DNA of 64,000 bases from Mesorhizobium sp. (GCA_004020645.1 SAQL01000017.1:89481-153480), one strand, 5' to 3'. Positions 16,993-25,988 are shown, numbered from the stretch's first letter. Made by a program: numbers and translations. The notes: a model not told the origin generated them from the letters alone.

Positions 16993-17750
16993 ATCTGCGA
17001 GCCGTCTGGGCGATCTACAAGATGGAGATGGCGCGCGCCTTTCGGACCGTGCTGCAGAGCATTGTTTCGCCGGTCATCTCGACATCGCTCTATTTCGTCG
17101 TCTTCGGCTCGGCCATCGGCTCGCGCATCACCGAGATCGACGGCATCAGCTACGGCGCCTTCATCGTGCCGGGGCTGATCATGCTGTCGCTGCTGACGCA
17201 GTCGATCTCCAACGCCTCTTTCGCCATCTATTTCCCGAAATTTGTCGGCTCGATCTACGAATTGCTGTCGGCGCCGGTGTCCTATCTGGAGATCATCATT
17301 GCCTATGTCGGGGGCGCGGCGACCAAGTCGATCATACTCGGCCTGATCATACTGGCGACCGCAGCGCTGTTCGTGCCGTTGACCATCGAGCATCCGTTCT
17401 GGATGCTTGCCTTCCTGGTGCTGACGGCGGTGACCTTCAGCCTGTTCGGTTTCATCATCGGCATCTGGGCGAGAAGCTTCGAGCAGCTGCAGCTGGTACC
17501 GCTGCTGATCATCACGCCGCTGACCTTTCTTGGCGGCAGCTTCTATTCGATCGACATGCTGCCCGGCGTCTGGCGCACGGTGACGCTGTTCAACCCCGTC
17601 CTCTATCTGGTCAGCGGCTTTCGCTGGAGCTTCTACGGCAAGTCCGATGTCTCGATCGGCATCAGCCTCGGCATGACCGTCGTTTTCCTGTTTATCTGCA
17701 TAGCGATCGTCGCGTGGATCTTCAGGACCGGGTACCGGCTGCGGACCTGA
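16989..17750 (+). CDS. ABC-2 type transporter permease
   Basis: A 253-residue inner-membrane permease of the ABC-2 family with six helices. FIVPGLIMLSLLTQSISNAS and PLTFLGGSFYSIDMLPGVWR are the family-typical regions. It forms an export system with the ATPase whose stop codon it overlaps. Substrate unknown; related rhizobial pairs are annotated as multidrug or polyol/lipid exporters without proof. Confidence 0.9.
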   Translation: MNLRAVWAIYKMEMARAFRTVLQSIVSPVISTSLYFVVFGSAIGSRITEIDGISYGAFIVPGLIMLSLLTQSISNASFAIYFPKFVGSIYELLSAPVSYLEIIIAYVGGAATKSIILGLIILATAALFVPLTIEHPFWMLAFLVLTAVTFSLFGFIIGIWARSFEQLQLVPLLIITPLTFLGGSFYSIDMLPGVWRTVTLFNPVLYLVSGFRWSFYGKSDVSIGISLGMTVVFLFICIAIVAWIFRTGYRLRT

Positions 17751-17867
17751 CCGAACGGCCTGCTCAAGCGACGCAGCGCCAGCATCCGAGCGATGTTCCC
17801 GACCCAAGGCGACCTAATCTGGTGGCGACGCTTGAAAGCGGCCGTGCGATGCCGGCGCTTGATTTCC

Positions 17868-17891
17868 ATATAATGTTATATATTATGTTAT
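17868..17891 (+). promoter_or_regulatory. Tandem 12-base AT-rich repeat upstream of marR-like gene
   Basis: ATATAATGTTAT (17868-17879) is followed at once by ATATTATGTTAT (17880-17891), one mismatch, 21 bases before the MarR start codon. In this GC-rich DNA it stands out. It is either the -10 region or an operator for autoregulation by the MarR protein; both may overlap. Confidence 0.5.
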
Positions 17892-17912
17892 CGATTGGCT
17901 GGCGGGTTGATT

Positions 17913-18404
17913 ATGGAAGACGTCATAAGGTCCCTTGGCTTCCTGTGCCTGGGCAGCAGGCTGAAGCGTATTGGCGAGCAATTGCAGGCGGATACGCAGC
18001 GCCTGCTCGACTGCCTCGATGTGCCGGTTCAGTCGAGCCAATACCCGCTGCTGGCTGCGCTCGACAGGCTGGGCCCGCTGCCGGTCGGGGAACTGGCGCA
18101 ATCCCTCGGGGTCGCGCAGCCAGGTGTAACGCGGAGCGTGTCGCTTCTGGCCGAATTGGGACTGGTCGAGGTCAGTCCATCGGATGATGACCAGCGGCGC
18201 AGGATTGTCTGCCTCACCCTGCACGGCCAGCGGCTGGTCGATGTTGCAAAGCACGACGTCTGGCCGCGCATCGAGAATGCCGTCGCGGATCTGTGCGCGA
18301 ATCTTTCTGGGCCGCTTCTTGATCAGCTGGCCGCCATCGAGGACGGCCTCGCCGCAGCGCCTCTCGACCGTCGTGTAAAGAAGCCGGAAGGTGCCGCGCG
18401 ATGA
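17913..18404 (+). CDS. MarR family transcriptional regulator
   Basis: A 163-residue winged-helix regulator. The helix-turn-helix covers about residues 50-80 (VGELAQSLGVAQPGVTRSVS) and is followed by the wing DDDQRRRIVCLT. MarR proteins usually repress neighbouring genes and are released by small molecules. The ATG at 17913 is preferred; TTG at 17895 would add six residues. It overlaps the acetyltransferase gene by ATGA, so the regulator and the enzyme probably share one transcript and regulation. Confidence 0.88.
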   Translation: MEDVIRSLGFLCLGSRLKRIGEQLQADTQRLLDCLDVPVQSSQYPLLAALDRLGPLPVGELAQSLGVAQPGVTRSVSLLAELGLVEVSPSDDDQRRRIVCLTLHGQRLVDVAKHDVWPRIENAVADLCANLSGPLLDQLAAIEDGLAAAPLDRRVKKPEGAAR

Positions 18405-19081
18405 AATACCTGCTTGACCGTCCCGTGTGGAGCGCGCTTCGGACGCGACACCAAGCCTTCGCGCAAGGTGACGACCTCGCCATGCGGTATCGGCCCTCGA
18501 TAGCCCCCTTCGCCGCCAGTGCCGCGGACGATGCGGAAAGCCTGCAGGCGCTCGGAAAACTTGTGTCTCCAGGCGAGAGTGCGATCCTGCTTCAGGTGGA
18601 CGCCATTGCTCTGCCCGCGGAACTTTCGGCGACTTCGACCGCGCCCGCGGTTCAGATGATTGCCGAGCGGCCATTGCAGATGGTCTCCGACAAGCGCGTG
18701 CAACGTCTGACGCGAGACGATGCAGCTGAGATGCTCGCCTTGGCATTGGTCACCAAGCCTGGCCCATTCACGCTCGAAGCTTTGAGCCTCGGCGATTTTT
18801 GGGGTGTGAAGATCGAGGGCCGACTTGCGGCGATGGCCGGCGAACGCATGAAGCAACCCGGCTATACCGAACTTAGCGGGGTGTGCTCACATCCGGAATT
18901 TCGGGGCGGTGGCCTGGGCAAGCTGCTGTCGCTGTTCGTGGCAAACCAGATAGCGGCGCGCGGCGAAGTTCCCTATCTCCACGCCTATGCCAGCAACACC
19001 ACGGCCATAGGATTATACGAGTCCATTGGCTTCAGGTTGAGAAGCATGATGAACGTGGCCGTGGTTCAGCGCGCCGAATGA
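18401..19081 (+). CDS. GNAT family N-acetyltransferase
   Basis: A 226-residue protein whose C-terminal half is a GNAT domain: VCSHPEFRGGGLGKLLSLF holds the acetyl-CoA loop (RGGGLG), and ASNTTAIGLYESIGF is the usual ending strand-helix. The N-terminal half is less conserved, as in the FR47-like group. The substrate is unknown. Coupled to the MarR gene by ATGA overlap and closed by a strong hairpin. Confidence 0.88.
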   Translation: MKYLLDRPVWSALRTRHQAFAQGDDLAMRYRPSIAPFAASAADDAESLQALGKLVSPGESAILLQVDAIALPAELSATSTAPAVQMIAERPLQMVSDKRVQRLTRDDAAEMLALALVTKPGPFTLEALSLGDFWGVKIEGRLAAMAGERMKQPGYTELSGVCSHPEFRGGGLGKLLSLFVANQIAARGEVPYLHAYASNTTAIGLYESIGFRLRSMMNVAVVQRAE

Positions 19082-19111
19082 GCCCATCAGGCGCATTCCC
19101 GCGCATCAGGA

Positions 19112-19145
19112 AAGGAAGGATTTCGTATCGACGAAATCCTTCCTT
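19112..19145. terminator. Bidirectional hairpin between convergent GNAT and phoX genes
   Basis: Perfect 15-base arms (AAGGAAGGATTTCGT and complement) around an ATCG loop. Both flanking genes converge on it, 31 bases after one stop and 26 before the other, so a shared terminator is likely. Confidence 0.8.
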
Positions 19146-19170
19146 GGCGCTGCTAGCGCCTTGCGGCGAT

Positions 19171-21165
19171 TCAGACCGCGATCTTGCCGCCGCCCTGCTT
19201 GGTGATGGCGACGACCGATGGCCGCACCGGCATGTCAGGCTTGAAGTCGGGCCAGCGGGTCGACAGGTCCTCATAGTAAGAGGGACGGCCAAAAGCCTCC
19301 CAGTCTTCGCCGCCATCGGCCGGATGCTGGACCGCGACGAAGGCGGTCTGGTCGTCGGGCGTGAATAGCGGGCCACACAGTTCAGCACCAATCGGCACGC
19401 GGAAGAACAGCTTTGATGTCGCCCGCGCCTCGCCTTCGGTATCGACCGCCCACAGGCCGTCGGTGCGGCCGGTGGCCTTCGGGCCCTGGCCGTCGGTCGA
19501 GACCCAGAGCCGGCCGGCCGCATCGATGGCGCAATTGTCCGGCATGCCGAACCAGCCATTGGCGGTGGTCGCGGTCGAGAAGGTGGCGCCGACTTCGGCC
19601 ACAGCGGGATCACCGCATTTCAGCAGCACTTCCCACTTGCCCTTGGTGGCAGTGAAATCACCACCGTCCTCGACGATCTCGATGATGTGGCCGAAGGCGT
19701 TTTCGGCGCGCGGGTTGGCGGCGTCGACCTGCTCGGCCTTGCGCTTCGAATTATTGGTCAACATCAGATAGACCTTGCCATTGGCGGCATTGGGCTGGAC
19801 GTCCTCGGGGCGATCCATCTTGGTGGCACCGAGCAGGTCGGCGGCACGGCGCGTCTCGATGAGCACGTCGGCCTGGCTGGCAAAGCCGTTCTCCGCGGTC
19901 AGCGGGCCCTGGCCGAAGACGATGGGCAGCCATCCGACCGATCCGTCCTCGGCGAATTTGGCGACGTAGAGCGTGCCGTCGTCGAGAAGATCCATATTGG
20001 CGGCGCGGTCCTCGGCGTTAAACTTGCCGGCCGTGACGAATTTATAGACATAGTCGAAGCGCTCGTCGTCGCCGAGATAGAAAACGACGCGGCCATCCTT
20101 GGCGACGATCGATTCAGCGCCCTCATGCTTGAAGCGGCCCATGGCGGTGCGCTTCCTTGGCACCGAGGTCGGATCGTTGACGTCGACCTCGACAATCCAA
20201 CCGAAACGATTCGGCTCGTTCGGCTCCTTGCCGATGTCGAAGCGGTCGTAGTGCGCCGCCCACTCATAGGCGCCTTCCGGAATTCCCAGGCGCTTGTAGT
20301 TGGCGGCTTCCTTGTGACCTTCCTGCAGCTCGCCCGAGAAATAGCCATGTATGTTTTCCTCGGCCATGACGTAGGTGCCCCAGGGCGTGACGCCGCCGGC
20401 ACAATTGTTGACGGTGCCGAAGACCCTCGTGCCGGTCGGGTCGGCACTGGTCTTGACCCGGTCGTGGCCGGCGACCGGGCCGGACAGTACCATCTCGGTG
20501 TTGGAGGTGATGCGGCGATTGAGCTTGCCGTCGCGCACCACCTGCCATTTGCCTGATACCTTGCGGATTTCGACTATGGTGCCGCCATGCGCGGCCATCT
20601 CGATATCGACCTGTTCCTTGCTCAGCGGCGCCTGCTTGGCGGCCTCGCCCTCGACGATAGTGACGAGGCCCGGAAACATCAGATGCGGGTTGGTGTATTC
20701 GTGGTTGACCACCAGCAGGCCATGCTCGGCCGAGCCGTCGAGCGGGATGTAGCCGACATAGTCGTTGTTGTAGCCAAACTGTCTTTCCTGGGCCTGCGCC
20801 GACTGTTTTGTCGGATCGAATTCCGGCGAATCGGCAAACAGCGGATCGCCCCAGCGCAACAGCACGTCGGCGTCATAGCCGGCGGCGACATGGTGCTTGT
20901 CGTCGACGCCCGCCTCGACCTCGTCGAAGGTGAAGGCCGATCCGCCGTTGGCGCGGGCATCGTCGGCGAGGATCAGCGCCAGGGGGCTGACGGTTGCAGC
21001 GATGGCGGTTGCCGCGAGCGATCCCTGCAGGAAACCACGGCGCGAGAAACGTGCGGCGATGATCTCGCCCATCGTCTGGTTGTCGGTGGGATTGGCACCT
21101 GGCCCATCGTTTTCCTCAAGCAGGCTGGTGCGGAAATGGGCGTCGGGGGAACGATGTTCAGTCAT
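19171..21165 (-). CDS. phoX: PhoX-family (DUF839) Tat-exported phosphatase
   Basis: A 664-residue protein of the PhoX family, calcium- and iron-dependent alkaline phosphatases that release phosphate from organic esters in the periplasm. A twin-arginine signal (FSRRGFLQGSLAATA) is near residues 40-54, preceded by the long N-terminal tail common in this group. VNHEYTNPHL, the RPEDVQPN region and WFGMPDNCAIDAAGRLWVS are typical. No convincing Pho box was seen upstream, so phosphate regulation is not shown by the sequence. Single gene, convergent with the MarR-GNAT operon. Confidence 0.9.
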   Translation of the reverse strand: MTEHRSPDAHFRTSLLEENDGPGANPTDNQTMGEIIAARFSRRGFLQGSLAATAIAATVSPLALILADDARANGGSAFTFDEVEAGVDDKHHVAAGYDADVLLRWGDPLFADSPEFDPTKQSAQAQERQFGYNNDYVGYIPLDGSAEHGLLVVNHEYTNPHLMFPGLVTIVEGEAAKQAPLSKEQVDIEMAAHGGTIVEIRKVSGKWQVVRDGKLNRRITSNTEMVLSGPVAGHDRVKTSADPTGTRVFGTVNNCAGGVTPWGTYVMAEENIHGYFSGELQEGHKEAANYKRLGIPEGAYEWAAHYDRFDIGKEPNEPNRFGWIVEVDVNDPTSVPRKRTAMGRFKHEGAESIVAKDGRVVFYLGDDERFDYVYKFVTAGKFNAEDRAANMDLLDDGTLYVAKFAEDGSVGWLPIVFGQGPLTAENGFASQADVLIETRRAADLLGATKMDRPEDVQPNAANGKVYLMLTNNSKRKAEQVDAANPRAENAFGHIIEIVEDGGDFTATKGKWEVLLKCGDPAVAEVGATFSTATTANGWFGMPDNCAIDAAGRLWVSTDGQGPKATGRTDGLWAVDTEGEARATSKLFFRVPIGAELCGPLFTPDDQTAFVAVQHPADGGEDWEAFGRPSYYEDLSTRWPDFKPDMPVRPSVVAITKQGGGKIAV

Positions 21166-21370
21166 GGGGCTTGCCTCTGGCTTCTTTGGGATGGCTGGAG
21201 CGATTGCTTGACTGACCGCCTATCGCCGGCAGATCACAGTTTGATGACGCTGGCGGCCATTTCCAGTCCCGATTTCGTGTCCATGATCAGCCCCGGCTTG
21301 ACCGCGACCGGCGCTTCGGAAACAAGATCTGCGGCAAGCGCGGAGGCACCGCGTCGAGAGGGACAAAAAA

Positions 21371-21709
21371 GTGAATTTCTGGGGACTGGGGCAGCTCGGC
21401 ATTTCCACGGTGGTCTTCCTGCTGGCGGCGACGGCGGCCAAGCAATGGGGGCTGGCGCCCAGCCTCGGCAAGATCGTCCTGACTCTGGCGCTCTATTCGC
21501 TGGGCAATCTGATCATGCTGAGGCTGATCCGCGAATTCGGCATGTCGGTGTCGTTCAGCCTGTCGGCAGTGATCCAGCTGGTGTCGGTGAACGTGGTGGC
21601 ACTGGTCTTCTTCGGCGAGCGCGTCAACGCGTTGCAGGCGACCGGCATCGTGCTCGCCATCGCAGCCGTGGCACTGATCACGCTCGGGCCCTATCTGCAA
21701 AAACTGTAA
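21371..21709 (+). CDS. Small four-helix transporter (SMR/EamA-like)
   Basis: A 112-residue protein with four hydrophobic segments and the EamA/SMR-like ending FFGERVNALQATGIVLAIAAV. Half-size drug/metabolite transporters like this work as dimers in the inner membrane. The start is GTG at 21371, with GAGAGGGA about eight bases upstream. It has no clear partner: phoX is divergent, and a double palindrome separates it from the PAP2 gene. Confidence 0.75.
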   Translation: MNFWGLGQLGISTVVFLLAATAAKQWGLAPSLGKIVLTLALYSLGNLIMLRLIREFGMSVSFSLSAVIQLVSVNVVALVFFGERVNALQATGIVLAIAAVALITLGPYLQKL

Positions 21710-21711
21710 TT

Positions 21712-21812
21712 GCGCATGAACCCGAAAATCGGAATCGATTTCGCTGGGGATCATGCGCCAATCAAAGTGCTACAGCGTCCTTTTGCGCGTCCAAAAGGAC
21801 GCGGCGCTGTAG
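21712..21812. repeat. Two adjacent palindromes (families C and E)
   Basis: Palindrome 21712-21758 (GCGCATGA ... TCATGCGC with CCGAAAATCGG inside) is a diverged copy of the 8966 element. Palindrome 21770-21812 (CTACAGCGTCC ... GGCGCTGTAG, with CCTTTTG/CAAAAGG arms) is a second type. Together they fill the gap between the small transporter and the PAP2 gene, and the last bases (GTAGGACGA) come close to the ribosome site of the next gene. Confidence 0.8.
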
Positions 21813-21825
21813 GACGAATGGGCCG

Positions 21826-22527
21826 ATGAAGAATACCACAAGCAAGCTGCTCAACAGAATCGAATTCCCGGTGCTGCTGGCCGGACTGGTCATCGCCTGC
21901 GGACTGTGGGGGTTTGAGGAACTGATGGAGGTGGCGCGAGACACTACGCCGCACGCCTTCGACACGGAAATCCTGCTCGCCTTCCGTGAAGCCGGCCAGC
22001 CCGACAATCCGATCGGACCGCCATGGCTGGAAGGGGCGATGCGCGACATCACCAGCCTCGGCAGCGCCAGCGTGCTCGTGCTGATGACGGCGGCGGTGAT
22101 CGTCTATCTGCTGCTGATCCACAGGCCGGGACCAGCGTTGCTCGTTTTCGTAGCAGTGGCGGGCGGGCAGGCCCTGTCGAGCACGCTGAAGCTCGGGATC
22201 GACCGGCCGCGCCCCGATCTGGTCTCGCATCTCGCCGACGTGGCATCGCTTTCGTTTCCGAGCGGCCACGCGATGCTGTCGGCGGTGACATATTTGACGC
22301 TGGGCAGCATGGCGTCGCGCTTCCTGCCTGGGCGAACGACGAAGGTCTATGTGCTGGCACTGGCGGTGCTGACCACTCTGCTGGTCGGCATCAGCCGCGT
22401 CTATCTCGGCGTCCATTGGCCATCCGACGTGCTGGCCGGCTGGTGCGCCGGCTTCGCCTGGGCGATGCTGTGCTGGCTGGCCGCATGGGCGCTACAGCGA
22501 TGGCGCGGGCAGACCGACGGCGGCTGA
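21826..22527 (+). CDS. PAP2-family phosphatase, membrane-bound
   Basis: A 233-residue membrane phosphatase. The three PAP2 motifs are complete: KLGIDRPRP (122-130), PSGH (145-148) and SRVYLGVHWPSD (190-201) with catalytic His148 and His197 and Asp201. About six helices place the active site at the periplasmic face, where such enzymes dephosphorylate lipid phosphates such as undecaprenyl or phosphatidylglycerol phosphate; the true substrate is open. The ATG at 21826 is chosen because an earlier ATG at 21818 runs into a stop after three codons. Confidence 0.9.
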   Translation: MKNTTSKLLNRIEFPVLLAGLVIACGLWGFEELMEVARDTTPHAFDTEILLAFREAGQPDNPIGPPWLEGAMRDITSLGSASVLVLMTAAVIVYLLLIHRPGPALLVFVAVAGGQALSSTLKLGIDRPRPDLVSHLADVASLSFPSGHAMLSAVTYLTLGSMASRFLPGRTTKVYVLALAVLTTLLVGISRVYLGVHWPSDVLAGWCAGFAWAMLCWLAAWALQRWRGQTDGG

Positions 22528-22797
22528 ACCGGCTGGTCGGAACGACGCTGTGTCGGTCAGCGCGCGGTCAAATCAGCGTGCTGACGAGCTCATGCTCGCA
22601 ACCTGCCAGCAGGGAAAACCGTCGACACCAAGAACGTCGATCTCATCAAAAGCCTTGAGCCTCTCAACTGCTTAATCCCTTTGAATTTCGATTGCTGAAA
22701 TTGAAGACTGCCGTGGCTATTTCCGCCAGACGACGCGTAACGCGCGAGCTCTGGAGGACACAAGCGGTTTTTGGTGCGCACATGCCTGACATATGCA
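22528..22797. other. Gene-free interval after the PAP2 gene
   Basis: About 270 bases without a supportable gene on either strand; base composition is lower in GC than in the flanks. It leads into the palindromic operator and leader of the XRE regulator. A TTGGTG at 22771-22776 may be part of that promoter. Confidence 0.5.
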
Positions 22798-22820
22798 TTA
22801 TGATGGTTGAACCATCATAA
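22798..22820 (+). promoter_or_regulatory. Perfect 23-base palindrome, likely operator of the XRE regulator
   Basis: TTATGATGGTT-G-AACCATCATAA: two perfect 11-base arms with a single central base, 49 bases before the start of the XRE gene. It contains TATGAT, a possible -10 box. Small XRE regulators commonly bind such palindromes in their own promoter; binding by this protein is inference. Confidence 0.65.
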
Positions 22821-22869
22821 TAATAGTATCACACATGGGAATGCAGACTCAGACGGGGGTTCTTAGCCG

Positions 22870-23139
22870 ATGATCACTGCCGCGCAGATGCGCGCCGCAA
22901 GGGCGCTGGCCGGCATCGATCAGAAGACGCTCGCCGAGCGCGCCGGGGTTTCGCTTCCAACCATTCAGCGCATGGAAGCGAGTGACGGCGTGGTCAGGGG
23001 CGTGGTCGATACGCTGATGAAGGTCATCCAGGCCCTCGATGAGGCTGGCGTGGAACTGATCGGCGAGAACCAGGCCAGCGAGCGCGGCGGCAGGGGCGTG
23101 CGCCTCAAGCCGGTCGTGCCGCAGAAGCCGCCAGGCTGA
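22870..23139 (+). CDS. Small XRE-family helix-turn-helix regulator
   Basis: An 89-residue protein, almost all of it an XRE DNA-binding domain: MRAARALAGIDQKTLAERAG and VSLPTIQRMEASDG form the helix-turn-helix at residues 7-43. A short basic tail follows. It has no ligand or protease domain, like antitoxin-type or CI-like single-domain regulators, but no toxin gene is adjacent. The SulP transporter starts 128 bases downstream in the same direction and is the natural candidate target. Confidence 0.85.
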   Translation: MITAAQMRAARALAGIDQKTLAERAGVSLPTIQRMEASDGVVRGVVDTLMKVIQALDEAGVELIGENQASERGGRGVRLKPVVPQKPPG

Positions 23140-23206
23140 GCCGATAAAAATCGCGACGGCGACCGCCGACAGTCCTGCCGCCGATCCCGCCGCCTCCTTG
23201 GTTTTT

Positions 23207-23248
23207 ATGCATGCCCCAAACCACTGTGCACTTTTGGGCGGCATGCAT
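23207..23248. repeat. Palindromic repeat family D (ATGCATG...CATGCAT)
   Basis: A 42-base palindrome, ATGCATGCC/GGCATGCAT ends with CCCAAA...TTTTGGG inside, between the XRE gene and the sulP start. Related copies are at 49240-49353 and inside mepA at 62757-62842. It creates a false ATG that would extend the SulP frame upstream. Confidence 0.85.
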
Positions 23249-23267
23249 CAGGAGCAGAAGGCAGTCC

Positions 23268-24989
23268 ATGGATCGAACCCGGCGGGCAATTCATCAACCG
23301 GCGCAGCCGACATTTTCGGAACTGTTCACGCCGAAGCTGGTGACGGTGCTGCGCGAGGGCTACACATCAGAGCATTTCAAGGCCGATGCCGTCGCCGGAC
23401 TGACCGTGGCCATCGTGGCGCTGCCGCTGTCGATGGCGATCGCAATTGCATCAGGCGTGACGCCGGAGCGCGGGCTCTACACCTCCATCATCGGCGGCTT
23501 CCTCGTCTCGGCGCTCGGCGGCAGCCGCTTCCAGATCGGCGGGCCGGCTGGCGCCTTCATCGTGCTGGTGGCGGCGACGGTGGCGCGGGTCGGTATCGAC
23601 GGGTTGCTGCTGGCGACGATGATGGCCGGCATCTTCCTGCTCGCCATCGGTTATCTCAGGCTTGGCACCTACATCAAGTTCATTCCCTATCCTGTGACCG
23701 TCGGTTTCACCGCCGGCATCGCCGTCATCATCTTCTCTGGCCAGATCGTCGAGCTGTTCGGACTGAAGCTCGCCGGCAAAGAACCTGGACCGTTGGTGCC
23801 GAAGCTGATGGCGATCGGCGAGGCAGCCGGCACGATCAATCTCGCCGCCACCTCTGTGGCCGTACTGACCATCGTCGCCATTGCTCTGATGAAGCGGTGG
23901 CGGCCGAAATGGCCCGCCATGCTGATCGCCATTGGTCTGGCGTCGCTTGTTGCGGCGCTGTTTTCGCTGCCTGCCGAAACGATCGGTACGCGCTTCGGCG
24001 GCATCCCGCGCAGCCTGCAAATGCCTGCCTTTCCGCCGATCAGCTTCGACAGGGCGATCGACGTCCTGCCAGACGCCATAGCCTTTGCGCTGCTCGGCGC
24101 GATTGAATCGCTGCTGTCGGCGGTGGTCGCCGACGGCATGACGGGAAGGCGGCACCGCTCCAATTGCGAACTCGTGGCGCAAGGCTTTGCCAACATCGCG
24201 TCCGCCCTGTTCGGCGGCATCTGCACCACCGGCACCATTGCCCGCACGGCGACCAATGTGCGGGCCGGCGCGCATGGACCGGTTTCGGGCATGATCCACT
24301 CGGTCCTCCTGCTTGCCCTGATGCTGGTCGCGGCGCCGCTGGCCAGCTACATCCCGCTTGCAGCCCTTGCCGGCGTGCTGGCGGTGGTGTGCTGGAACAT
24401 GTTCGAGAAGCAGGCCTTTGCCACGTTGCTGCGTGCCTCGCGCGGCGACGCGCTGGTGCTGATGGCGACGTTCCTGATCGTCATCTTCCGCGATCTCACC
24501 GAAGGCATCGTCGTCGGCTTCGCGCTGGGCTCGATCCTGTTCATCGACCGCATGGCCAAGAGCATTGCGGTTGAGCCGGACCAGAGACTGGTGCAGGACG
24601 ATGTCGCCGACAGAACCGGCGCCGACAGCGCATACGATTCCAGCGAAGCCAGCGATGCCGACACCGTCGTCTACCGGATTTCGGGCGCCTTCTTCTTCGG
24701 CGCCGCCTCGACCGTCGCCACGGTGCTGGACCGCATCGCCGATCAGCGCAAGAACTTCATCCTCGACTGCTCGGCGGTGCCGTTCTTCGATTCGACGGCG
24801 GCCAACGTCATCGAGGGCGCTGCTTACAAGGCGAGGCGCGCCGGCGTGCGCTTCATCATATCAGGCGCTTCACCGCAGACACGCCGCATGCTGATCAACC
24901 ACGGTGTCAAACGGCCGCTGGTGACATACGCCGCCTCGATCAGGGATGCGCGGGCGCAACTGAAAAAAGCCCACCCGGGAGAGGTCTAA
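23268..24989 (+). CDS. SulP-family anion transporter with STAS domain
   Basis: A 573-residue SulP (SLC26-type) transporter: residues about 40-430 are membrane helices with the family regions DAVAGLTVAIVALPLSMAIA and PVTVGFTAGIAVIIFSGQ. The C-terminal STAS domain (from about 460) has FILDCSAVPFFDSTAAN, the usual regulatory loop with serine and threonine. Such proteins move sulfate, bicarbonate or other anions; the substrate here is unknown. The start at 23268 avoids a frame extension made by the upstream palindrome. The XRE gene upstream suggests local control. Confidence 0.93.
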   Translation: MDRTRRAIHQPAQPTFSELFTPKLVTVLREGYTSEHFKADAVAGLTVAIVALPLSMAIAIASGVTPERGLYTSIIGGFLVSALGGSRFQIGGPAGAFIVLVAATVARVGIDGLLLATMMAGIFLLAIGYLRLGTYIKFIPYPVTVGFTAGIAVIIFSGQIVELFGLKLAGKEPGPLVPKLMAIGEAAGTINLAATSVAVLTIVAIALMKRWRPKWPAMLIAIGLASLVAALFSLPAETIGTRFGGIPRSLQMPAFPPISFDRAIDVLPDAIAFALLGAIESLLSAVVADGMTGRRHRSNCELVAQGFANIASALFGGICTTGTIARTATNVRAGAHGPVSGMIHSVLLLALMLVAAPLASYIPLAALAGVLAVVCWNMFEKQAFATLLRASRGDALVLMATFLIVIFRDLTEGIVVGFALGSILFIDRMAKSIAVEPDQRLVQDDVADRTGADSAYDSSEASDADTVVYRISGAFFFGAASTVATVLDRIADQRKNFILDCSAVPFFDSTAANVIEGAAYKARRAGVRFIISGASPQTRRMLINHGVKRPLVTYAASIRDARAQLKKAHPGEV

Positions 24990-25043
24990 ACCTCCTCCGC
25001 ATTTGTCAACGATGTCGGGACGGATACCGACGCAAGCACCCCG

Positions 25044-25988
25044 TCAGCCGGCGGCGCCGGGCGCGCTGGCATCTTCGCGCGGCGCGGCCAGATCGTCACG
25101 CACTTTGCGCGCGAGTTTCCTTGTCGAGCGCCTAGGGCTGTCGCCGAACAGATCGGCTGCCGCGGCGAGACAGGTCTTTTTCAGGCTTTTCTCCGAGCGC
25201 TTCAACAGCTTGCTCAGGAGCCGCGTTTCTTGAGGAGAGCCGAGCGGCCGGTCGTCGGCATCGAGAAGCGTACGCAGGACGAACACATCATGCAGTTCGC
25301 CCAGCCTTTCGCCGAGTTCGTCGACCGCCTTGCGCCGGGCCTTGATCGGCGTCGGCCACAGCCTTCCGAGCAGCGACAGATGCATGCCGTGAGTCTTGGC
25401 CGCCTTACGCAGATCATGGAAATCATCGGCCTCACCGCGGGAGCCTGCCTTGTCCAGCGCCTTTCTGGCACGACGCAGAGTGATGCGGGCGCCTTCGGCA
25501 AGCACATCGGCGGCCTGTTCGGGCTGGTCGGGCAAGGCCAGCGTATCGATCCGGCTGATACCCTCCTCGCAAGCGGCAATCGCGGCAGCTATCGCTGCGC
25601 CGAGGCCGGCTCCACCATGCAATTCGTGCTGGCGCGCGACGAGCGTGTCGCGAACGGCATCGAGACCGCCGCCGGCGCTTTGCTCGGGAAAGCTTGCTGC
25701 CAGCCGGTCGATGGTTTCAACCAGCGCGGTTGCCTCGCGCGGACCGGCAAGCAGGGCAGCCACCTGTCGGTAACACTGATTCTCGGTCCCGCAAAATGTT
25801 TCGTCTCCGGAACGGACCAGGCGCAACAAGGCGCGCGCGTTCTTCAGCCGTTTGCGGCATTTGTGCAGCGCCTGCTCCGGCGTGTCATGCGCCGCGTCCA
25901 GATGGACGAGCGCCTTGCCGATCTCCTCGGCGAGGATGCGCCTGACCTCGCCGGTTAACGGCAGGCGCGGATCGATGCGATAGCTCAT
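25044..25988 (-). CDS. CHAD domain protein
   Basis: A 314-residue helical protein with CHAD signatures: HKCRKRLKNARALLRLVR near residue 43 and a second conserved-histidine helix FHDLRKAAKTHGMHLSLLG near 195. CHAD domains bind polyphosphate through conserved histidines and basic residues and can associate with polyphosphate granules. It overlaps the CYTH gene by ATGA and is read after it. In many bacteria CYTH and CHAD are fused in one protein; here they are two coupled genes. Confidence 0.88.
   Translation of the reverse strand: MSYRIDPRLPLTGEVRRILAEEIGKALVHLDAAHDTPEQALHKCRKRLKNARALLRLVRSGDETFCGTENQCYRQVAALLAGPREATALVETIDRLAASFPEQSAGGGLDAVRDTLVARQHELHGGAGLGAAIAAAIAACEEGISRIDTLALPDQPEQAADVLAEGARITLRRARKALDKAGSRGEADDFHDLRKAAKTHGMHLSLLGRLWPTPIKARRKAVDELGERLGELHDVFVLRTLLDADDRPLGSPQETRLLSKLLKRSEKSLKKTCLAAAADLFGDSPRRSTRKLARKVRDDLAAPREDASAPGAAG

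Noticed and set aside
21166..21370. Pho box upstream of phoX
   Set aside because: CTGTGATCTG at 21230-21240 (minus strand) is only a faint half match; the second half-site is missing.
22590..22781. 63-codon minus-strand frame in the gap before the XRE gene
   Set aside because: No ribosome site, unusual composition, and no similarity recognised.
23211..23267. Upstream extension of the SulP frame from an ATG at 23211
   Set aside because: The extension is translated from a palindromic repeat; the protein proper begins at 23268.
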